22,846 nucleotides of DNA from an uncultured Planctomycetales bacterium (GCA_937907525.1 CALCIB010000068.1:1-22846); one strand, 5' to 3'. Positions 1 to 7,418 are shown, numbered from the stretch's first letter. The notes: generated from the letters alone by a model not told the origin. Translations and numbers: made by a program.

Positions 1-1
1 C

Positions 2-1306
2 TGGGAGGCGTCGGGCCACGTCGGCGGGTTCAGCGACCCGATGGTCGACTGCCGGGCGACCAAGGAGCGCTACCGGGCCGACCAGATGTACGTCTTCGCC
101 TACCTCTTCCCCGCGACCAACGCCAAGGGGGAGCCGACGGAGGCCTGGCTCGCCGGGCTGGGGGGCTCGCCGGAGGAGGCGGCCGAGGGCGTCGAGAAGC
201 GGGCCGTCAAGCTCGCCAGAAAGTTCGGCAAGCCGACCGACCCGCCGGAGGTGACGCCTTACCTCCAGATCGCCGCCGAGGACCGGATCAAGGTCGTCGG
301 CCCGGCGACCGACGAGAGCGGCACGCTCACCGAGCCGCGGTCGTTCAACTTGATGTTCAAGACTTACGTCGGAGCGCTGGAGTCGGAGTCGAACGTCGCC
401 TACCTGCGGCCGGAGACGGCCCAGGGGATCTTCGCCAACTTCAAGAACGTGGTCGACACCGCGCGGGTGAAGCTCCCCTTCGGGATCGCCCAGATCGGCA
501 AGAGCTTCCGGAACGAGATCAACCCCCGCAACTTCACGTTCCGCTCCCGCGAGTTCGAACAGATGGAGATCGAGTTCTTCTGCCGCCCCGAGGAGGCGAA
601 GGACTGGTACAAGTACTGGCGCGACGCCCGCTTCGCCTGGTACACCGGGCTGGGGCTACGGTCGGATCGGCTCCGCCTGCGCGACCACGACGCGGAGGAG
701 TTGGCGTTCTACTCGACGGCCACCGCCGACATCGAGTACGCCTTCCCCTTCGGCGTCAGCGAGCTGGAGGGCGTCGCCCACCGCGGCGACTACGACCTGA
801 CCCAGCACATGAAGTTCAGCGGCAAGGACCTGAGCTACTTCGACGAGGAGAAGAAGGAGCGGTTCACCCCCCACGTCGTCGAGCCCTCCGCCGGCGCCGA
901 CCGCGCCACGTTGGCGTTTTTGTGCGAGGCCTTCGCCGAGGACGAGGTCGGCGGGGAGGTCCGCACGGTCCTTCGGTTCCATCCCCGGCTCGCGCCGGTG
1001 AAGGCGGCCGTCTTCCCGCTGGTGAAGCGCGACGGCATGCCCGAGAAGGCCCAGGCGATCCATCGGGAGTTGAAGAGGAATCACAACGTCGCCTACGACG
1101 AGAAGGGGGCCGTCGGCCGCCGCTACCGCCGCCAGGACGAGGCCGGCACGCCGTTCTGCATCACCGTCGACAGCCAGACCATGACGGACGACACCGTGAC
1201 CTTCCGCGACCGCGACAGTTGCCGACAATGGCGGGTGCCCGCCGCCGGCGCCGCCGCGGCGCTTCGCGACCTGCTGGAAGGCGGGGCCGTCCCCGCCGCC
1301 GAGTAA
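2..1306 (+). CDS. glyS: Glycyl-tRNA synthetase, class II, C-terminal part (5' truncated by window edge)
   Basis: Charges tRNA-Gly with glycine in the cytoplasm. The frame is open from base 2, and the first residues read WEASGHVGGFSDPMVDC, a conserved stretch of the dimeric eukaryote/Gram-positive-type GlyRS, so the true start lies upstream of the window. The first ATG in view (base 41) is internal. Visible class II core elements are AYLRPETAQGIF, then motif 2 in KSFRNEINPRNFTFRSREF followed by EQMEIEFF. The C-terminal anticodon-binding domain starts near HPRLAPVKAAVFPLVK, and the protein ends in a short Ala-rich tail. About 434 residues are visible. The single-chain (alpha2) type is distinguished from the alpha/beta GlyQS enzyme by these motifs. 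Only 4 bp separate its stop from the next gene, suggesting cotranscription. Confidence 0.96.
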   Translation, partial: WEASGHVGGFSDPMVDCRATKERYRADQMYVFAYLFPATNAKGEPTEAWLAGLGGSPEEAAEGVEKRAVKLARKFGKPTDPPEVTPYLQIAAEDRIKVVGPATDESGTLTEPRSFNLMFKTYVGALESESNVAYLRPETAQGIFANFKNVVDTARVKLPFGIAQIGKSFRNEINPRNFTFRSREFEQMEIEFFCRPEEAKDWYKYWRDARFAWYTGLGLRSDRLRLRDHDAEELAFYSTATADIEYAFPFGVSELEGVAHRGDYDLTQHMKFSGKDLSYFDEEKKERFTPHVVEPSAGADRATLAFLCEAFAEDEVGGEVRTVLRFHPRLAPVKAAVFPLVKRDGMPEKAQAIHRELKRNHNVAYDEKGAVGRRYRRQDEAGTPFCITVDSQTMTDDTVTFRDRDSCRQWRVPAAGAAAALRDLLEGGAVPAAE

Positions 1307-1310
1307 GCCC

Positions 1311-2168
1311 ATGAAGCCCTGCATCAGCCAGGCCACGACCATGAACGCGGCGACCAGGGCCGACCTGCGGGCCTACGGCCACTGCGGCTGGTCGCTGGTG
1401 GAGTTGTGGCTGACGAAGGTCGAGGACTATCTCCGCGAGAACTCCGTCGCCGACCTTCGCGGCCTGCTGGAGAAACACGACCTGACCGCCGCCGCCGCCG
1501 CCGGTCAGGGAGGGCTCCTGCTCTCCAGGGGCGCCCAGCGCGACGCCCACTGGGAACTCTTCCGCCGCCGCCTGACCCTGCTCAAGGAACTCGGCGTGCC
1601 GGTGCTGGTCGTCGCGGTCGACTTCCACCAGACGCCCAGGCCGGAAGACTATCCCCTGGCCGCCGCCTCGCTGGCCGAGGCCGGCGCGCTGGCCGGCGCG
1701 CACGGCGTCAAGATCGCCCTGGAATTCCAGCGCGGCGCGGCCTTTTGCGCCAGCCTCGACACCACCTTGGCGCTGATCGACCAGTGCGGATCGCCGCACG
1801 TCGGCGTCTGCCTGGACCTGTTCCATTACTACACCGGGCCCAGCAAGTTCGAGGACCTCGGGCTCCTGACCAGGGACAACCTGGCCTGGGTCCAGATCTG
1901 CGACCTGGCGGGCACCCCGCGCGAACTTGCCGGCGACTCCGACCGGATCCTCCCCGGCGAGGGGGACTTCCGGATCGGGCCGATCCTCGATCATCTGGGG
2001 TCGATCGGTTATGACGGGCCGGTGTCGCTGGAGGTGCTCAACCCGTCGCTTTGGGCCTCGCCGCCGGATCGGGTGGCGGACTTCGGGTTCCAGGCGACCG
2101 AGCGCGCGTTGGGCCGTTGGAACGAGCCGCGGGATCTTGGCGGGCCCTCGGGACCCGAGGGGGGTTGA
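1311..2168 (+). CDS. Sugar phosphate isomerase/epimerase (xylose isomerase-like TIM barrel)
   Basis: A 285-residue protein of the AP-endonuclease-2/xylose-isomerase-like TIM-barrel superfamily, which contains metal-dependent sugar isomerases and epimerases. Likely metal-site residues, in family order, are Glu138 (in IALEF), Asp169 and His172 (in CLDLFHYYTG), Asp198 (in QICDLAG), the GEGDF loop at 216-220, and Glu241 (in SLEVLNP). There is no signal peptide, so it is probably cytoplasmic. The start ATG lies 4 bp after the glyS stop and gives MKPCISQATT, a typical beginning for this family; no strong Shine-Dalgarno is seen, so translational coupling to glyS is plausible. The substrate cannot be read from the sequence. 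Many planctomycete members are annotated only to family level. Confidence 0.88.
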   Translation: MKPCISQATTMNAATRADLRAYGHCGWSLVELWLTKVEDYLRENSVADLRGLLEKHDLTAAAAAGQGGLLLSRGAQRDAHWELFRRRLTLLKELGVPVLVVAVDFHQTPRPEDYPLAAASLAEAGALAGAHGVKIALEFQRGAAFCASLDTTLALIDQCGSPHVGVCLDLFHYYTGPSKFEDLGLLTRDNLAWVQICDLAGTPRELAGDSDRILPGEGDFRIGPILDHLGSIGYDGPVSLEVLNPSLWASPPDRVADFGFQATERALGRWNEPRDLGGPSGPEGG

Positions 2169-2170
2169 GC

Positions 2171-2710
2171 GTGTCGAGCGTCGCGACGTTCCGGCCCGCC
2201 GCGGCCCTCTACCACGAAGAGCAATACTTCGACTGGAGGGTGTACGCCCTCGTCGCCCTGCTGGAATGCCTCTGCGGCATGGCCGTCCTGTGCTGGGCCC
2301 ATCGCGCCGACCTGCCCGACCTGGCGACGCGCGCGGCGTCGCCGGGGTTCCTGGCCGGGCTGGGACTAGGGCTGGGGTTCCCGTTCCTCGTGATCGTCAC
2401 GGCGTTGCACATGACCACCGAGGTCGCCGGCGACGTGGCGACGGTCTGGTACGGCTGGCTGCCGATCTACCGTCGGACGATCGCGCTCGCCGACGTGAAG
2501 TGCTGCCAGACGGTTCGCTTCCGCCCGATCCGCGACCACCTCGGCTGGGGGATCCACCGCCTCCGCGACGGCGAGCGCGTCTTCACCGCCCGCGGCGACC
2601 GCGGCGTCCGCGTCACCCTCGCCGACGGCTCCCGCCTCCTGATCGGCTCCCAGCGCCCCGAGGACCTCGCCGCGGTCCTCTCCCGCCCCGACCAGCCGGA
2701 CGCGGGGTGA
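2171..2710 (+). CDS. Small membrane protein with two transmembrane helices and a PH-like soluble tail
   Basis: A 179-residue protein using a GTG start 2 bp after the preceding stop. An in-frame ATG at 2051 lies inside the upstream gene and is less likely. Helix 1 is around WRVYALVALLECLCGMAVL and helix 2 around FLAGLGLGLGFPFLVIVTAL. The soluble tail (GWLPIYRRTIALADV onward, ending RVTLADGSRLLIGSQRPEDL) resembles the bacterial PH-like / DUF6141-type region that follows paired helices; this family name is tentative. It probably sits in the cytoplasmic membrane, function unknown. Its last 114 bases are duplicated at 4671-4784, 81 of them without a mismatch. It ends the glyS unit and directly precedes the lower-GC AlbA_2 gene. 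Confidence 0.72.
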   Translation: MSSVATFRPAAALYHEEQYFDWRVYALVALLECLCGMAVLCWAHRADLPDLATRAASPGFLAGLGLGLGFPFLVIVTALHMTTEVAGDVATVWYGWLPIYRRTIALADVKCCQTVRFRPIRDHLGWGIHRLRDGERVFTARGDRGVRVTLADGSRLLIGSQRPEDLAAVLSRPDQPDAG

Positions 2711-2762
2711 GGCGGCGGGATCGGCGTTGGACGTCTGATCGTTCCACATCGGAGTTCGGCTC

Positions 2763-4439
2763 ATGAGTTCCGACCCCGCCCGTATCGCCGTTCTTGAAGG
2801 ATGGATGCGAGAGAAAGAGGGAGAGGAGTTCGAATTCAAGGAAGCCAAGGGGCGATTCGACTTCGAACTCTTGTGCAAATACGTCGCGGCGCTGGCCAAC
2901 GAGGGAGGCGGCCGCATCATTCTCGGCGTGACGGATAAGCGTCCCCGAAAGGTCGTCGGGTCCAAGGCGTTCGACCAGCCGGAGCGGACCCGCCGCGGCT
3001 TGTGCGATCGGATCCCGCTGGCCATCGATTTCGAGGAGATCCGCCATCCCGATTGCGGTCCCGACGGTCGAGTCCTCGTCTTCCATATTCCAAACCGCCC
3101 GGTGGGCACGCCCATCAAGTACGACGGTCGCTATTGGATGCGGGACGGGGACGAACTCGTCGCGATGTCCGAGAACCGGCTCCGCGCGATCTTCGCCGAG
3201 AGCGGACACGACTTTTCGGCGGACCTCTGCCCTGGGCTAACGATGGCGCATCTCGATCCAGAGGCGATCGAGGACTTTCGAGACCGCTGGATCGCCAAGG
3301 CGCGCAAGGCCGAGAACCTCTCGACGGCCGAGCGTCTGGAGGGTTTGAGTTATGAAGAACTGCTAATCGATGCCGAGGCGTTGATCGACGGCGGCCTGAC
3401 CTACGCGGCCTTGATCCTCTTCGGGACTCGCGCGGCCCTCGGGCGTCATCTCGCCCAGGCCGAGGTCGTCTTCGAATACCGTTCGTCGGACCAGTCCGGC
3501 CCCGCCCAGGATCGTCGGGAGTATCGCCAGGGGTTCTTCGTCTACTACGACGAGCTTTGGAGTCTCATCAATCTACGGAACGACAAGCAGGACTTTCAGG
3601 ATGGGCTTTTCGTCCATCCCATCTCGACGTTCAACGAGCGCCCCGTCCGCGAGGCGATCCTCAACGCCGTCAGCCACCGCGACTACCAGCTCGGCGGCAG
3701 CGTCTTCATTCGCCAGTTCCCCCGCCGTCTGGAAATCGACAGCCCGGGCGGGTTCCCGTTCGGCATCAACGTGGACAACATCCTCGACCGCCAGAAACCC
3801 CGGAACCGGCGGATCGCCGAGATCCTCACTCGGTGCGGCCTCGTCGAGCGGTCGGGCCAGGGGATGAACCTGATTTACGAGGACCTGATCAAGCAGAGCA
3901 AGCCGATCCCCGATTTCGCCCGTACCGACGCCTATCAGGTCGGGCTGACCCTCCACGGCACCGTCCAGGATCCGGCCTTCATCCGTTTCGTCGAGAAGGT
4001 CTGCCGCGAAACTTCGGCCATCCTCGGAGCGCATGACTGGGTGTTACTAGCCGCCGTCGCTCGTGGCGACGGGCTCCCCAAGCATCTGGATGGTCGCGCG
4101 TCCAAACTGCTCGACCTCGGAATCATCGAGAGGATCAGGGGACGGAGCTACATGCTGTCCCGTCGCTACTACGAACTCGCCGGCCAGACGGCGGCTTATA
4201 CCCGCAAGAAAGGCCTCGACCGAGAGCATAATCTGGCCCTGTTGCTCCAGCATGTCGAATCCAGTCGCGAGGCGGGATGCAAGTTAGAGGAGTTCTGCCA
4301 AGTCCTTCCGGCGCTTAAGGACACTCATGTCCAGTCGCTTTTGAAGACTCTCAAGAAGCGGGGGCTCGTACATCCAGTGGGCAAGCGACGATTCGCGGTC
4401 TGGCTCCCTGGACCGGCGCCAATCGGAGACGACGTATAG
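2763..4439 (+). CDS. AlbA_2 (Schlafen-like) domain plus GHKL-type ATP-binding domain protein
   Basis: A 558-residue cytoplasmic protein. Residues about 15-140 match the AlbA_2/Schlafen-type nucleic-acid-binding domain: FEFKEAKG near 23-30, NEGGGRIILGV at 46-56, and GTPIKYDGRYWMRDGDELV near 115-132. Residues about 290-375 look like the GHKL ATPase often fused to AlbA_2 (HATPase_c_4): REAILNAVSHRDY at 296-308 with Asn301 as N-box, SPGGFPFGI at 327-335, and GQGMNL at 365-370. The C-terminus (about 410-550) appears to hold winged-helix segments. Such proteins are annotated as transcriptional regulators or putative helicases, and Schlafen-like AlbA_2 domains recur in anti-phage loci; any defence role here is inference. 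The ATG follows a CGGAG. Codon choice is less GC-biased than neighbours (for example adjacent TTA and CTA codons near 4043), suggesting transfer. It is flanked by duplicated ends of the upstream gene. Confidence 0.85.
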   Translation: MSSDPARIAVLEGWMREKEGEEFEFKEAKGRFDFELLCKYVAALANEGGGRIILGVTDKRPRKVVGSKAFDQPERTRRGLCDRIPLAIDFEEIRHPDCGPDGRVLVFHIPNRPVGTPIKYDGRYWMRDGDELVAMSENRLRAIFAESGHDFSADLCPGLTMAHLDPEAIEDFRDRWIAKARKAENLSTAERLEGLSYEELLIDAEALIDGGLTYAALILFGTRAALGRHLAQAEVVFEYRSSDQSGPAQDRREYRQGFFVYYDELWSLINLRNDKQDFQDGLFVHPISTFNERPVREAILNAVSHRDYQLGGSVFIRQFPRRLEIDSPGGFPFGINVDNILDRQKPRNRRIAEILTRCGLVERSGQGMNLIYEDLIKQSKPIPDFARTDAYQVGLTLHGTVQDPAFIRFVEKVCRETSAILGAHDWVLLAAVARGDGLPKHLDGRASKLLDLGIIERIRGRSYMLSRRYYELAGQTAAYTRKKGLDREHNLALLLQHVESSREAGCKLEEFCQVLPALKDTHVQSLLKTLKKRGLVHPVGKRRFAVWLPGPAPIGDDV

Positions 4440-4461
4440 ACGACGTATAGACGACTCATAG
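4429..4461 (+). repeat. Three tandem 11-bp units spanning the AlbA_2 gene stop codon
   Basis: Units lie at 4429-4439, 4440-4450 and 4451-4461. The first two are identical (acgacgtatag); the third has two differing bases (acgactcatag). The stop codon TAG of the AlbA_2 gene is the last triplet of unit 1, and because 11 is not a multiple of 3 later units place TAG in other frames. This looks like slippage or local duplication at the 3' end of the gene. Confidence 0.85.
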
Positions 4462-4522
4462 AGTGGTCCTCGCGGCAGCGTTAAGACGTTGTCAGCCAAG
4501 CGTTTTCGTCATGGTCGCCAAA

Positions 4523-4544
4523 CGCCGTCCCTCTTGGGACGGCG
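4523..4544 (+). terminator. Perfect 9-bp stem, 4-nt loop hairpin; possible terminator of the AlbA_2 transcript
   Basis: Arms cgccgtccc (4523-4531) and gggacggcg (4536-4544) pair perfectly around a tctt loop, 84 bp after the AlbA_2 stop codon. What follows is tatatcgtgatata rather than a clean T run, so the terminator call is tentative; a structured-RNA or protein-binding role is possible. Confidence 0.45.
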
Positions 4545-4560
4545 TATATCGTGATATACG
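4543..4560. promoter_or_regulatory. Perfect 8-bp inverted repeat with 2-bp spacer (operator-like palindrome)
   Basis: Arms cgtatatc and gatatacg flank gt. It is strikingly AT-rich for this genome and abuts the GC-rich hairpin, sharing two bases with its 3' arm. A dyad of this size could bind a dimeric regulator or extend the terminator structure; no promoter is evident beside it. Confidence 0.4.
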
Positions 4561-4670
4561 GCGGCCCTCTTGATGACGTTAAGACGTTGATGGTCAAACG
4601 TTTCCATCAGCGATGCCAAACGCCGTCCGCCTCAAGACGCCCCATAGTCTCCCATGCACCGCCAAATGAT

Positions 4671-4784
4671 GACCGCGGCGTCCGCGTCACCCTCGCCGAC
4701 GGCTCCCGCCTCCTGATCGGCTCCCAGCGCCCCGAGGACCTCGCCGCGGTCTTATCCCGCGTCGAGCCGCCGGAGGTCGGTTGA
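4671..4784 (+). pseudogene. Duplicated 3' fragment of the two-helix membrane protein gene
   Basis: Bases 4671-4751 are identical to 2597-2677 (81 of 81), encoding DRGVRVTLADGSRLLIGSQR and on to AAV. Recognisable but diverged similarity continues through the aligned stop codon (4782-4784) to about 4804. Bases left of 4671 are unrelated to the parent gene, so both helices and the first half of the soluble domain are missing. A frame open from 4551 runs into it, but its upstream part is the repeat tract and is not gene-like. Best read as a displaced original 3' end or a duplication remnant. Confidence 0.85.
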
Positions 4785-4999
4785 GGCGACGGAGTCGGCG
4801 CTGAATGCCATCGTCCCTCGTCTTTGCTTGACGATGGTCCCGTTTCGATACCATCTGTCAAACTCAACAGCGCGCTCGCGGCGCTCGACGAGGACGCGCC
4901 GTCGGCATCCCGGCGATCGACGATCCCTTCTAAATCACCCATTCATCGGTCGTAATTCAGAACGCCCCTCGTCTCCTCCCTCGCCAACTCATGGGGCGC
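4785..4999. other. Intergenic tract with two competing hairpins, no gene seen
   Basis: Lies between the gene fragment and the 3' end of the minus-strand amidase-like gene. Arm ccatcgtc (4808-4815) can pair with gacgatgg (4830-4837). The same central segment can instead pair with 4850-4861, giving an 11-bp stem with one bulged base (4828-4838 with 4850-4861). Nothing else is recognisable; short frames on either strand show no family features. Confidence 0.5.
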
Positions 5000-6010
5000 T
5001 CACGGCAACTTCGCCGCGACGAGGTCTTCGGCGTCGTTCCACCGTCCGCGCGCGTGCGCGCCGGCGGCGTCGAGAGTGAACGTCTCGACGCTCCCCGTGG
5101 AGGTCCAGCAGATCGCGTAGTCACGGCCGGTCTTGCCGAACCAGTATCCCTCGGCCGCCGGCGCGGAGATTGGATGGCGCGTGTTGGCGGGCCGCGTCCG
5201 CGTGTAGGACACCCGTCCCGTTCGCTTGTAGAAGTAGTAATACTTCGCGCCGCGCCACGTCACCTCCCACCATCCCTCCAGAGGGGCCGCGATCAGCCCG
5301 TTCGGCGGCGCGTCGTCCACCGTGAAATGGATGAGCGTGTAGAGGTATTCGGTGGGATTGAGAAACCAGGCGTCGTCGAGCCCCGGAAACCCGGGCGACC
5401 TCGACATCGTATGGCAGGCGATCTTGTCCGGGTGCATGTAGATCGCGCTATGATAATACTTCTTGTCCTTGTGCGCGTAGGCGATCACGTCGCCGGTCTT
5501 CATGACGCCTAGCCCGACGACGTTCTTGGCCCGGTCCATCGGCGCGCGATCGCAGAGCGTCTTCGTGTCCGAGCGGCCGTGGAGAGTGGACACCAGCGTC
5601 GGCACGTAGCCCGTGTCGACGGACACGCCGCCCTTGCTCAGCGAGCGCGACACGAAGTGCGCGCAGTCGAGCAGCCCGTACCAGTCGTGTACGAGCTTCT
5701 TGTCCCCGGCGGCGACGAGCGCCTGGTCGTACTGGATGCCCTTCAAGACGCCGCGCGTGAGCGCGTTCCGGACCAGGTAGAGTTCCTCGGCCGCGCATCC
5801 CGCCGGGCATTGCGGCGTTCCGGTGTCGTAGGTGTTGTTGCGCAGGAAGACGGGGCGCCAGTTGGCGGGGTTCTCTCCGGCCCGCGCCAGTTCCGCCAGC
5901 TTGGCGTGCTTGAGCCCCACGTAGTCGATCGAATGCACGACGTTGTCGTCGCACGGGACGTCCCAGAAAGTGTCGACGTAACTCTCGACCCCGGCGCGGA
6001 AGCTGGACAT
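5000..6010 (-). CDS. Putative papain-like (amidase/NlpC-P60-like) cysteine hydrolase, orphan
   Basis: A 336-residue protein. The start at 6010 is chosen because GAGGAG (6017-6022 on this strand) lies 6 bp upstream; the frame stays open 70 codons further but that part looks noncoding. Residues 111-126 read YGLLDCAHFVSRSLSK, resembling the catalytic-Cys helix (DCxxFVSxxL) of the putative amidase and NlpC/P60 families, with Cys116 as candidate nucleophile. GDVIAYAHKDKKYYHSAIYM (173-192) provides the expected GD strand and His187. A beta-rich tail (about 245-315, many Trp and Tyr, WWEVTWRGAKYYYFYKRTGR) could be a ligand-binding module. No signal peptide is evident, which is odd for a wall hydrolase. 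It converges with the AlbA_2 gene and is somewhat lower in GC than the core genes. The family assignment is inference from motifs. Confidence 0.62.
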   Translation of the reverse strand: MSSFRAGVESYVDTFWDVPCDDNVVHSIDYVGLKHAKLAELARAGENPANWRPVFLRNNTYDTGTPQCPAGCAAEELYLVRNALTRGVLKGIQYDQALVAAGDKKLVHDWYGLLDCAHFVSRSLSKGGVSVDTGYVPTLVSTLHGRSDTKTLCDRAPMDRAKNVVGLGVMKTGDVIAYAHKDKKYYHSAIYMHPDKIACHTMSRSPGFPGLDDAWFLNPTEYLYTLIHFTVDDAPPNGLIAAPLEGWWEVTWRGAKYYYFYKRTGRVSYTRTRPANTRHPISAPAAEGYWFGKTGRDYAICWTSTGSVETFTLDAAGAHARGRWNDAEDLVAAKLP

Positions 6011-6016
6011 CGTCGA

Positions 6017-6022
6017 CTCCTC
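6017..6022 (-). promoter_or_regulatory. Shine-Dalgarno GAGGAG fixing the start of the amidase-like gene
   Basis: Reads GAGGAG on the minus strand with 6 bp to the ATG at 6010-6008. It decides in favour of the 336-residue product over a 406-residue extension. Confidence 0.75.
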
Positions 6023-6636
6023 ATCGTAAGGGCCTGGGTCGCCATGGGCGAGTCGCGGTTCCGTACCGGCGAGGCAAACGGGCCATTCACGCAAGGCGGA
6101 GAGGGCGCTCCCGAACTTAGGCGCGGCGCGACGGGCCTGGAAGACGCCGAAGACGGCTCTCCCGCCCACCATTCCGACGAAACGATTACTCCCAACCACC
6201 AAACCTGCTTGAAGACTCAAGCGGCTAGCCGAGGGCTGGGACGGCTGGCGGCCGCGCGGCCCGCGGCGGTCTTGAAGAATGCCTTGCCGACTGATTCGAC
6301 CATGGGCGTTTCGATAAAGGGTCGTTATGAATCGGGATCATCGACCGCGTGGTTCGGAGGAATTGACGAGACGAAGCCATCAAGCCGCGAGGCATCCTGG
6401 CGATCGACCATCCAGGCATTTTCGTTTCCCCACGGCGCGCGCCCGAACGGAATCCGACGAGTTTATTGTAACGGAACGACGACCATGATTCCAGTGTTGA
6501 AATGTTGAAATTCCGGCCGGGTTGCCGGGATCGGCCCGCGGGCGCGCCCGGCTTGGCGCTTTGATCGCCCGAGCCGCTCGTCTACACTGGTCGTCGCGGC
6601 GTCGCGAAGGGTCGTCGGCGCGGTTCGGGACTGGGC
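6023..6636. other. Long intergenic region between divergent genes; no gene recognised
   Basis: Separates the minus-strand amidase-like gene from the plus-strand creatininase gene and should hold both promoters. The part around 6180-6510 is less GC-rich than its surroundings, with AT-rich patches near 6455-6475 and 6493-6512. A short inverted repeat gcttga/tcaagc lies at 6207-6222. Several open frames cross the region, but none has a convincing ribosome-binding site, composition or family motif. I cannot place a -35/-10 pair with confidence. Confidence 0.4.
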
Positions 6637-6644
6637 GAGGGGGG
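6637..6644 (+). promoter_or_regulatory. Shine-Dalgarno fixing the start of the creatininase-family gene
   Basis: GAGGGGGG ends 6 bp before the ATG at 6651. This supports the 255-residue product rather than a start at 6522, which would add 43 Arg/Ala-rich residues with no family similarity. Confidence 0.7.
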
Positions 6645-6650
6645 CCCGCG

Positions 6651-7418
6651 ATGCGGCTGCAAGACCTGAAGTGGACCGAGGTCGAGGCGCTTTCCAAGGA
6701 CACGCCGGTCGTCGCGCCGATCGCGGCGGTGGAACAGCACGGGCGGCATCTGCCCGTCTTCACCGACAGCATGCTCTTGGGCGAGGTCGTCCGCCGCGCC
6801 CGGGACGCGATGGGCGACCGCGCGGTCTGGGCCCCCCTGCTCTGGCTGGGCAACTCCCACCACCACATGGACTTCCCCGGCACCCTCTCGGCCGAGCCCC
6901 GCGTCTATCTCGACCTGCTCGGCGGCCTGATCGAGAACCTCCTCGCCCACGGCTTCAAGCGGATCGTCTTCCTCAACGGCCACGGCGGGAACGTCGTCCC
7001 GTCGAGCCAGGCCGTCTTCGAGGCCCGTCAGCGCCACCGCGACCGCGACGACCTGCTGTTGCTCTCGGCGACCTACTGGGCGACCGGCCCCCAACCTCCC
7101 GACCTGGGGCCGGGGTTCGTCCAGGACCACATGGAACACGCCTGCGAGTGGGAGACGTCGATGATCCTCCGGCTCGCGCCCGAATTGGTCGGGCCGATCG
7201 AGTCGTTGGAAACCGTCTCCGGGGCCGACGCCTTCGCCCCCGCGGCGCACGGGTGGACGACGAGGGACCGGAGCGAGTCCGGACACGTCGGCCGCCCCCG
7301 CGAGGCGACGGCCGAGAAGGGGGAGCGACTCTTCGAGCATTTCTCCGGCGAGGTCGTCGCGTTTCTGGAGAAGGTCGTCGCCTGGGACGGCCGCTCGTGG
7401 AACGGGGGCCTGGCATGA
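6651..7418 (+). CDS. Creatininase-family metal-dependent amidohydrolase
   Basis: A 255-residue cytoplasmic protein of the creatinine amidohydrolase superfamily, whose members hydrolyse cyclic amides or related C-N bonds with two metal ions. The hallmark EQHGRHLP motif supplies Glu28 and His30; Asp39 follows in FTDSML. NGHGGN at 109-114 gives His111, and EHACEWETSM around 162-171 contains a probable Glu ligand (Glu167). HHHMDFPGT at 70-78 is also typical. The length is normal. The stop overlaps the start of the next gene (ATGA), an MFS transporter, so the pair is probably translated together and the transporter may import the hydrolase substrate. The substrate is unknown; true creatininase activity should not be assumed, since relatives act on N-formylated precursors or mycofactocin peptide. 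Confidence 0.9.
   Translation: MRLQDLKWTEVEALSKDTPVVAPIAAVEQHGRHLPVFTDSMLLGEVVRRARDAMGDRAVWAPLLWLGNSHHHMDFPGTLSAEPRVYLDLLGGLIENLLAHGFKRIVFLNGHGGNVVPSSQAVFEARQRHRDRDDLLLLSATYWATGPQPPDLGPGFVQDHMEHACEWETSMILRLAPELVGPIESLETVSGADAFAPAAHGWTTRDRSESGHVGRPREATAEKGERLFEHFSGEVVAFLEKVVAWDGRSWNGGLA

Larger units (their letters stand above)
4465..4660 (+). repeat. Degenerate tandem duplication, 98-bp period, downstream of the AlbA_2 gene
   Basis: Two units of about 98 bp (4465-4562 and 4563-4660). The best-conserved core is 51 bp: 4480-4530 against 4578-4628, 40 of 51 bases identical, beginning gttaagacgttg and ending ccaaacgccgtcc in both. Unit 1 carries the palindromes at 4523-4560, and unit 2 has lost them. 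The tract starts 3 bp after the 11-bp repeats and ends 10 bp before the duplicated gene fragment at 4671, so the whole 3' flank of the AlbA_2 gene is repetitive. It encodes no convincing protein. Confidence 0.75.

Noticed and set aside
4465..4660. CRISPR-like array
   Set aside because: Only two degenerate units with a 98-bp period, no short exact repeats separated by unique spacers, and no cas genes.
4551..4784. 77-residue intact small protein
   Set aside because: The first half is the repeat tract, the second half is a copied 3' fragment; no ribosome-binding site supports translation.
6011..6220. 70-codon N-terminal extension of the amidase-like gene
   Set aside because: The GAGGAG 6 bp before the ATG at 6010 gives a better start, and the extension has no family features.
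6207..6222. Inverted repeat gcttga/tcaagc as operator between divergent genes
   Set aside because: A 6-bp dyad is expected by chance in a 600-bp region; no second site or promoter overlap to support it.
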